Below are positions 5,601-9,623 of a stretch of DNA of 9,623 nucleotides, piece by piece. The notes beneath the pieces were generated by a model. That model did not search any database, was not told the origin of the DNA, and saw nothing but the letters and a program-made list of their open reading frames with translations. The DNA comes from an uncultured bacterium (GTDB lineage Bacteria; Gemmatimonadota; Gemmatimonadetes; Longimicrobiales; RSA9). The stretch's first letter is position 1, and every line of letters starts with the position of its first letter. The DNA lies in NCBI GenBank assembly GCA_937995995.1, contig CALKIP010000079.1, positions 1 to 9,623 on the forward strand. The letters run 5' to 3'. A program made the position numbers and the translations under genes.

Positions 5601-6779
5601 GATGACCGCCATGGTCCGGCCCACGCGGGAGAACGCCTCGAGCGCGAAGTCGATCTGCTCGTCCGTGTGGGTCGCCATGAGCGAGATGCGCAGCCGGCAC
5701 GAGTTGTCCGGCACCGCGGGCGGCGTTACGGGGTTCGTGAAGACGCCCGCATCGAAGAGCTCCTTCCAGAAGACGAACGTCTCCTCCAGCTCGCCGATCA
5801 GGACGGGGATGATCGGTGTCTCCGTCTCGCCCAGGTCGTAGCCGAGACTGCGGAGCCCCTCCTGCATCCGCCGGGTGCTGGCCCAGAGCCGCTCGCGCCG
5901 CTCGGGCTCGCTCTCCAGCACCTCGAGCGCCGCGAGGACCGTCGCCACCGAGGCCGGCGGCATGCTCGCGCTGAAGATCAGCGAGCGCGCATGGTGCTTC
6001 AGGTAGTGGATCACCGACTCCGGCCCGGCGACCACGCCGCCGATCGAGGCCAGGGACTTGGAGAAGGTCGCCGTGATCAGCCCGACCCGGTCCTCAAGGC
6101 CGAAGTGCTGGGCCGTGCCGGCGCCGGTCGCTCCCAGCACGCCGAGCGAGTGCGCATCGTCGACCAGGACCTCGGCGCCGTAGAACTCCGCGAGGGAGAC
6201 GATCGCCGGCAGGTCGACGATGTCGCCCTCCATCGAGAAGATGCCGTCCGTCACGATCAGCTTCCCCGCCTCGGGCGGCGCCTTCGCCAGCTGCCGCTCG
6301 AGCACGTCCAGACGGCCGTGCGGGTAACGCTCGACGGTGGCGTACGAAAGCCGGGCGCCGTCGACGATGCAGGCGTGGTCCAGCTTGTCGAGATAGATGA
6401 TGTCGCCGCGACCGGCGAGCGTCGCGATCACACCGAGGTTGGTCTGATACCCGGTGCTGAAGACGAGCGCCGCTTCCTTGTTCAGGAAGCGCGCGAGCCG
6501 CTCCTCCAACTCCTCGTGCATGTCCAGCGTGCCGTTCAGGAAACGGCTGCCCGTGCAGCCGCTGCCGTAGCGCTCCAGCGCCGCACGCGATGCCTCCAGC
6601 ACCTTGGGGTGATGCGTGAGCCCGAGATAGTTGTTCGAGCCCATCATTACCTTGCGCTCCCCACGAATCACGACTTCCGTGTCGTAGGACGCTTCGATCG
6701 GTACGAAATATGGATACGTGCCGGAGGCCTGCAGCTCCCTGGCCCGTGTGAACCTCTGGCACTTGTCGAAAAGGCTCAT
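5598..6779 (-). CDS. spt: Serine palmitoyltransferase-type PLP enzyme (alpha-oxoamine synthase family)
   Basis: This 393-residue enzyme of fold-type I is predicted to condense L-serine with a long-chain acyl thioester to give 3-ketosphinganine, releasing CO2. Conserved elements are GSNNYLGL (47-54), the GSGCTGSRFLNGT loop (72-84), LDHACIVDG with the PLP-stacking H135, VDDAHSLG with D207 and H210, TFSKSLASIGG with Schiff-base lysine K241, and RLRIS with R364. H135, D207, H210, T238 and K241 keep one constant offset from the residues I recall for Sphingomonas Spt (H159, D231, H234, T262, K265). The start is ATG at 6779, behind GGAG six bases away. The frame extends to 6887 but there overlaps the upstream gene. 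The 25-bp gap to the reductase gene and the 13-bp gap to the acyltransferase gene indicate an operon. AONS, KBL and ALA synthase are the paralogous alternatives, and the neighbours favour Spt. Confidence 0.88.
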   Translation of the reverse strand: MSLFDKCQRFTRARELQASGTYPYFVPIEASYDTEVVIRGERKVMMGSNNYLGLTHHPKVLEASRAALERYGSGCTGSRFLNGTLDMHEELEERLARFLNKEAALVFSTGYQTNLGVIATLAGRGDIIYLDKLDHACIVDGARLSYATVERYPHGRLDVLERQLAKAPPEAGKLIVTDGIFSMEGDIVDLPAIVSLAEFYGAEVLVDDAHSLGVLGATGAGTAQHFGLEDRVGLITATFSKSLASIGGVVAGPESVIHYLKHHARSLIFSASMPPASVATVLAALEVLESEPERRERLWASTRRMQEGLRSLGYDLGETETPIIPVLIGELEETFVFWKELFDAGVFTNPVTPPAVPDNSCRLRISLMATHTDEQIDFALEAFSRVGRTMAVI

Positions 6780-6804
6780 TGCCGCTCCACTACTGCCGTA
6801 TGCT

Positions 6805-7791
6805 CTAAAGCCACCCGTTCGCACGATACCAGGTGGCCGTCTCCTCCAGTCCGTCCGGAAGGGCGATCCGTGCCGTGAAACCGGCATCCTTCCGCAACGT
6901 CTCGGTCTCGCAGAGCCACCCGGGCGCGAGTAGCTCCCTCACCTTGTCACGGTTGAAGATCGTCGTTCGCCCCACGAGCGCGGCGCCCCACTCGCTCGTC
7001 GCGCCGGCAACACGCACCAGCGGCCGCGGCACCCGCACCCGCAAGGCGCGTCGGCCGACCGCACGCGCGATGTGCCCGACGATCTCCGTCCACGTGTAGT
7101 CACGCGGCTCCGCCACGTGGTAAATGCCCCGCGCACGCGGCGCCGCCGCCGCACGGGCCAGCCCTTCGGCCAGATCCCGAGCATGCACCATCTGTAGACG
7201 ACGCTCCGGCCCCCCGGGGACCGGCAGCACGCCCCGCGCGGCGTAGCGGAAGAACCGAAGCATCTCACGGTCCCGAGGTCCGTAGACCGCCGGCGCCCGC
7301 AAGATCACCGACTCCAGCGCTCCCGACGACTCGAGACACGCCCGCTCGCCGGCGAGCTTGCTGCGTCCGTAAGCCGTCAGCGGCCGCGCCGGTTCCTCGG
7401 CCGTAACCGGCCGCCCGTCCAGGCTCGGGCCGGCAGCCGCCAGGGAGCTCAGGTAGACCAGCCGCCGCACACCGGCACGGCGCGCCGCCTCCACCACCAC
7501 TCGCGTCCCCGTAGCGTTGACACGCTCGAGATCCGCCTCGCGCCGAGCATAGGTGAGCGCCGCCAGGTGGAAGACCACCTCCACACCCTCCAGCGCTCGC
7601 ACCAGCGCACCGGCATCCTCGAGCGAGCCGACCGTCCGCTCCACGCCCAGACGCTCCAGCCGAGACACATCGCTCGTCGAGCGCACGAGCGCGCGCACGC
7701 GCACCCCGCTCCCCACGAGCCGCTCGACCAGATGGGACCCGACGAACCCCGTCGCCCCCGTGACCAGAACAGATGTTTCTTCCGTCAACAA
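6805..7791 (-). CDS. cerR: NAD(P)-dependent epimerase/dehydratase-fold reductase, candidate 3-oxo-ceramide reductase (CerR)
   Basis: This is an extended short-chain dehydrogenase of 328 residues. The Rossmann motif TGATGFVG sits at 11-18, followed by FHLAA (74-78), the catalytic serine region YLSSLAA (S115/S116) and YGRSK with Y141 and K145. RAPAVYGPRD and the substrate-binding C-terminal part follow. In Caulobacter a protein of this family (CerR) reduces the keto group after N-acylation; that assignment here rests on the adjacent spt and bCerS-like genes. A 3-beta-HSD-like or sugar-nucleotide enzyme is possible by sequence alone. An in-frame TAG at 7801-7803 forces a start just after it, and the only usual start codons before the Rossmann strand are TTG at 7791 or 7788. 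No Shine-Dalgarno is visible. It is the first gene of the lipid run and diverges from the pterin dehydratase gene. Confidence 0.83.
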   Translation of the reverse strand: MLTEETSVLVTGATGFVGSHLVERLVGSGVRVRALVRSTSDVSRLERLGVERTVGSLEDAGALVRALEGVEVVFHLAALTYARREADLERVNATGTRVVVEAARRAGVRRLVYLSSLAAAGPSLDGRPVTAEEPARPLTAYGRSKLAGERACLESSGALESVILRAPAVYGPRDREMLRFFRYAARGVLPVPGGPERRLQMVHARDLAEGLARAAAAPRARGIYHVAEPRDYTWTEIVGHIARAVGRRALRVRVPRPLVRVAGATSEWGAALVGRTTIFNRDKVRELLAPGWLCETETLRKDAGFTARIALPDGLEETATWYRANGWL

Positions 7792-7824
7792 AACGACGCA
7801 CTAAGGTGCACGACGCCCCGGGAA

Positions 7825-7842
7825 AAGGCAATGTTGTGCCTT
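7825..7842. repeat. Inverted repeat in the divergent intergenic region
   Basis: AAGGCA-ATGTTG-TGCCTT is a 6-6-6 inverted repeat. A second pair, GGTGCA (7805-7810) and TGCACC (7843-7848), encloses it. The 121 bp (7792-7912) must contain the promoters for both the reductase gene (minus) and the pterin dehydratase gene (plus), so an operator is conceivable. I could not place convincing -35/-10 hexamers for either direction. Confidence 0.35.
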
Positions 7843-7912
7843 GCACCGCGTGGCGTCGAACGGCACCTTCCATTCGACCGGGAACGTGGACCTTCGAGCG
7901 GGAGGAGCTGCC

Positions 7913-8203
7913 ATGGCACTACTGGACGAAGCCGAGATCGAGCGCCGGATGGGCGAGGCGAGCGGCTGGGCGCGTGCGGGACGGGAGATTCGCAAGACAT
8001 ATGGCTTCCGGGGCTTCCGCGACGCCGTCGCCTTCGTGAACCGTGTGGCCGATCTGGCCGAGGCCTCGGACCACCATCCGGATATCGACATTCGCTACGA
8101 CCGGGTCACGCTCACGCTCTCGACCCACAGCGCCGGCGGGCTGACCGCGAAGGATTTCGATCTTGCCGCCGCGATCGAGTCGACCGTAAGCGGTCAAAGC
8201 TAG
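7913..8203 (+). CDS. phhB: Pterin-4a-carbinolamine dehydratase
   Basis: This 96-residue protein covers the complete PCD domain. The family signature is intact: SDHHPDIDIRYDRVTLTL with H54, H55 and P56, then H72 in STHSAGGLT and D81 in KDFD. It dehydrates 4a-hydroxytetrahydropterin, regenerating the cofactor of aromatic amino acid hydroxylases. Some bacterial members have unrelated roles. No hydroxylase or pterin gene is in the window. The start is ATG at 7913, preceded by a strong GGAGGAG five bases away; the frame opens earlier at 7841 but without such a site. It is the only plus-strand gene, divergent from the lipid genes, and its stop is three bases from the stop of the convergent aminotransferase gene. 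Confidence 0.93.
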   Translation: MALLDEAEIERRMGEASGWARAGREIRKTYGFRGFRDAVAFVNRVADLAEASDHHPDIDIRYDRVTLTLSTHSAGGLTAKDFDLAAAIESTVSGQS

Positions 8204-8206
8204 ACG

Positions 8207-9568
8207 TTATCCCCCCAGGGCCGCAAGCGCATCCTCGACGGTGTCGAGGGCGTGGTCGAGCTGCCGTTCCGAGATGACCATGGGCGGCACGAAGGCGAGC
8301 ACGTTGGCGTCGGGCCCCTCGGCGAGGAGGAGGACGCCGTTCTCGAGTGCGGTCTGGACGACGCTCGCGGCGAGTGCGGTTGCGGGGAGCCGTGAGTCGC
8401 GGTCCTCGACGAGCTCTACGCCCTGGAGCAGGCCGAGGCCTCGCACATCGCCCACGGCCGGATAGCGTCTCCACTCCTCGAGCCGCTCACGCAGGTGCCG
8501 GCCGAGCGAGGCGGCGCGCTCGACGAGACCTCGCGACTCGATCTCGTCGATCTGCGCGAGTGCAGCCGCACAGGCGATCGGGTTACCCAGGAAGGTACTG
8601 GTGTGGATCGCCTCGCCTGTCGAGGGCGGCCATGCGTCCATGATCTCCTGCGTGCCGATCGCCGCGCTGAGCGGGAGCATCCCGGTCAACCCCTTTCCGA
8701 CCGTCATGATGTCCGGCACCACGTCGCTGTGCTGGAAGGCGAACCACCGTCCGGTGCGGCCGAAGCCGGTGTAGATCTCGTCGAAGATCAGCACGATCTC
8801 GTGCTCGTGACAGAGTTCGCGGAGCCCCTCCAGGAATCCCGGCGGCGGAACGATGAGCCCGCCACGCCCCTGCATCGGCTCGACGAGCACGGCGCCGATG
8901 GGAGTGTGGGTGCGGTCACCGGCGCGGATCAGCTCGCGGACGCCATCGAGTGATGCGGCCACCACGCTCTCCGGATCCTCCGCTCGGTACGGGTTCGGAT
9001 ACGTCGCGAAGCGCACGCCCGCGAAGAGCTGCTGTCGGAACGGCTGCCGGAAGTCGGGGCGCCAGGTGGTGGCGAGCGAACCGTAGGTGAGCCCGTGGTA
9101 GCCGCCCGTGAAGGCGATGACGCCCGGCCGGTTCGTGTACATCACCGCAGTCTTCAGCGCGGCCTCGACCGCCTCGCTCCCCGCGCTGCCCAGGATGCAC
9201 ACGCCGAGCGGATCCGGCGTGATCGCCACGAGCCGCTCCAGGAGCCGGACCTTGATCTCGGGCGGGTAGACGTCGCCCATGGCGTGTGCCAGCGTGGCCG
9301 CCTGCCGCCCGACGGCCTCGGCGACGTGCGGGTTCGCGTGCCCCGTCGCCGTCACCGCGAACCCGGAGGTCAGGTCCACGAACACGTTGCCATCCGCATC
9401 GCGCACGTTCGCGCCGCGCGCCTCCGCCCAGAAGATCGGCGGCTCGCCCTCCAGCCGCGTGATGTTGCGCGACTCCACCCGCCCCAGCCTCTGCGCGAGC
9501 TCGCGGGAGGCGGGACCGGGGATCGCGGTGGTGAGGGAGGGGAGGGAGGTTCCGAGTGGTTCGCTCAT
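8207..9568 (-). CDS. Class III PLP-dependent aminotransferase (GabT/ArgD-like)
   Basis: This 453-residue fold-type I enzyme belongs to aminotransferase class III, which moves amino groups from omega- or alpha-amines to keto acids. Diagnostic parts are DLTSGFAVTATGHANP (65-80), GSAGSEAVEAALK (127-139, phosphate-binding), GGYHG (155-159), LVEPMQGRGG (228-237), FDEIYTGFGRTG with D263 binding the PLP nitrogen, and TVGKGL with Schiff-base lysine K292. HTSTFLGNP (322-330) contributes from the partner subunit. Length is normal. Substrate cannot be fixed from sequence; 4-aminobutyrate, acetylornithine or a related omega-amino acid is possible. Start is ATG at 9568, nine bases after AAGGGG. It is convergent with phhB with a three-base gap and has no visible terminator. 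Involvement in the lipid pathway is not indicated. Confidence 0.93.
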   Translation of the reverse strand: MSEPLGTSLPSLTTAIPGPASRELAQRLGRVESRNITRLEGEPPIFWAEARGANVRDADGNVFVDLTSGFAVTATGHANPHVAEAVGRQAATLAHAMGDVYPPEIKVRLLERLVAITPDPLGVCILGSAGSEAVEAALKTAVMYTNRPGVIAFTGGYHGLTYGSLATTWRPDFRQPFRQQLFAGVRFATYPNPYRAEDPESVVAASLDGVRELIRAGDRTHTPIGAVLVEPMQGRGGLIVPPPGFLEGLRELCHEHEIVLIFDEIYTGFGRTGRWFAFQHSDVVPDIMTVGKGLTGMLPLSAAIGTQEIMDAWPPSTGEAIHTSTFLGNPIACAAALAQIDEIESRGLVERAASLGRHLRERLEEWRRYPAVGDVRGLGLLQGVELVEDRDSRLPATALAASVVQTALENGVLLLAEGPDANVLAFVPPMVISERQLDHALDTVEDALAALGG

Positions 9569-9576
9569 TTTGGATA

Positions 9577-9589
9577 GCCCCTTCGGGGC
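9577..9589 (-). promoter_or_regulatory. Small hairpin covering the aminotransferase ribosome binding site
   Basis: GCCCC-GAA-GGGGC (minus strand) forms a 5-bp stem. Its 3' arm contains the AAGGGG that would serve as ribosome binding site for the ATG at 9568, so the hairpin could lower translation when folded. Confidence 0.4.
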
Positions 9590-9618
9590 GGGAGGGCGCC
9601 CCCGGGGGCGCGGGAGGG
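9588..9618. repeat. Direct repeats GCGGGAGGG flanking a 16-bp GC palindrome
   Basis: GCGGGAGGG occurs at 9588-9596 and again at 9610-9618, exactly 22 bp apart. Between and overlapping them lies the perfect palindrome GCGCCCCCGGGGGCGC (9596-9611). The element is 20 to 50 bp upstream of the aminotransferase start and could be a regulator-binding site or an RNA stem. It may also continue past the window edge. Confidence 0.4.
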
Positions 9619-9623
9619 CTGCC

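Noticed and set aside
5541..6878. Plus-strand open frame of 445 codons
   Set aside because: It mirrors the Spt gene on the other strand, whose active-site residues are complete. The composition is that of a GC-rich shadow frame.
6780..6887. Upstream extension of Spt by 36 codons
   Set aside because: It overlaps the reductase gene and lacks conserved sequence. ATG at 6779 has GGAG at the right distance.
1..9623. CRISPR arrays, tRNA or rRNA genes, insertion sequences, phage or defence genes
   Set aside because: No repeat-spacer pattern, cloverleaf, transposase, terminal repeats or defence-type domain was seen on either strand.

Overview
The window is GC-rich bacterial DNA with long antisense shadow frames, Shine-Dalgarno-led starts and compact gene spacing. 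A periplasmic adaptor protein and a Spt/ceramide-type lipid locus point to a Gram-negative bacterium with an outer membrane. Gemmatimonadota or a similar GC-rich environmental lineage would fit, but no rRNA or marker gene is present, so the taxon is only a guess.

Layout, right to left, because almost everything is on the minus strand. A class III PLP aminotransferase (8207-9568, -) meets a small pterin-4a-carbinolamine dehydratase (7913-8203, +) tail to tail. A 121-bp divergent intergenic region follows. Leftward from it runs a tight four-gene run: an NAD(P)-dependent epimerase/dehydratase-type reductase (6805-7791), a serine palmitoyltransferase-type alpha-oxoamine synthase (5598-6779), a GNAT-like protein resembling bacterial ceramide synthase (4400-5584), and a polytopic PAP2/AUR1-like phosphotransferase (3468-4325). 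Next come a promoter-like AT-rich patch with a 22-bp palindrome and a 111-residue protein with a possible subtilisin-propeptide (I9) fold (2985-3320), which is followed by a strong hairpin terminator. Last are a CPBP intramembrane protease (1911-2633) and a two-gene piece of an ABC exporter, an HlyD-type adaptor (505-1701) followed by an FtsX-like permease (1-491, cut by the window edge).

The central interpretation is that 3468-7791 is a compact bacterial sphingolipid locus. Spt would condense serine with an acyl thioester, the GNAT-like protein would N-acylate the product, the reductase would reduce the 3-keto group, and the AUR1-like membrane enzyme would attach a phospho-head group. The first three roles match the Spt/bCerS/CerR set known from Caulobacter. 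The head-group step is inferred from family resemblance and position. The adaptor plus a permease lacking a fused ATPase resembles the DevB-DevC part of glycolipid exporters. Whether it serves this lipid is speculation based on proximity and strand.

No tRNA, rRNA, CRISPR array or insertion sequence was seen.
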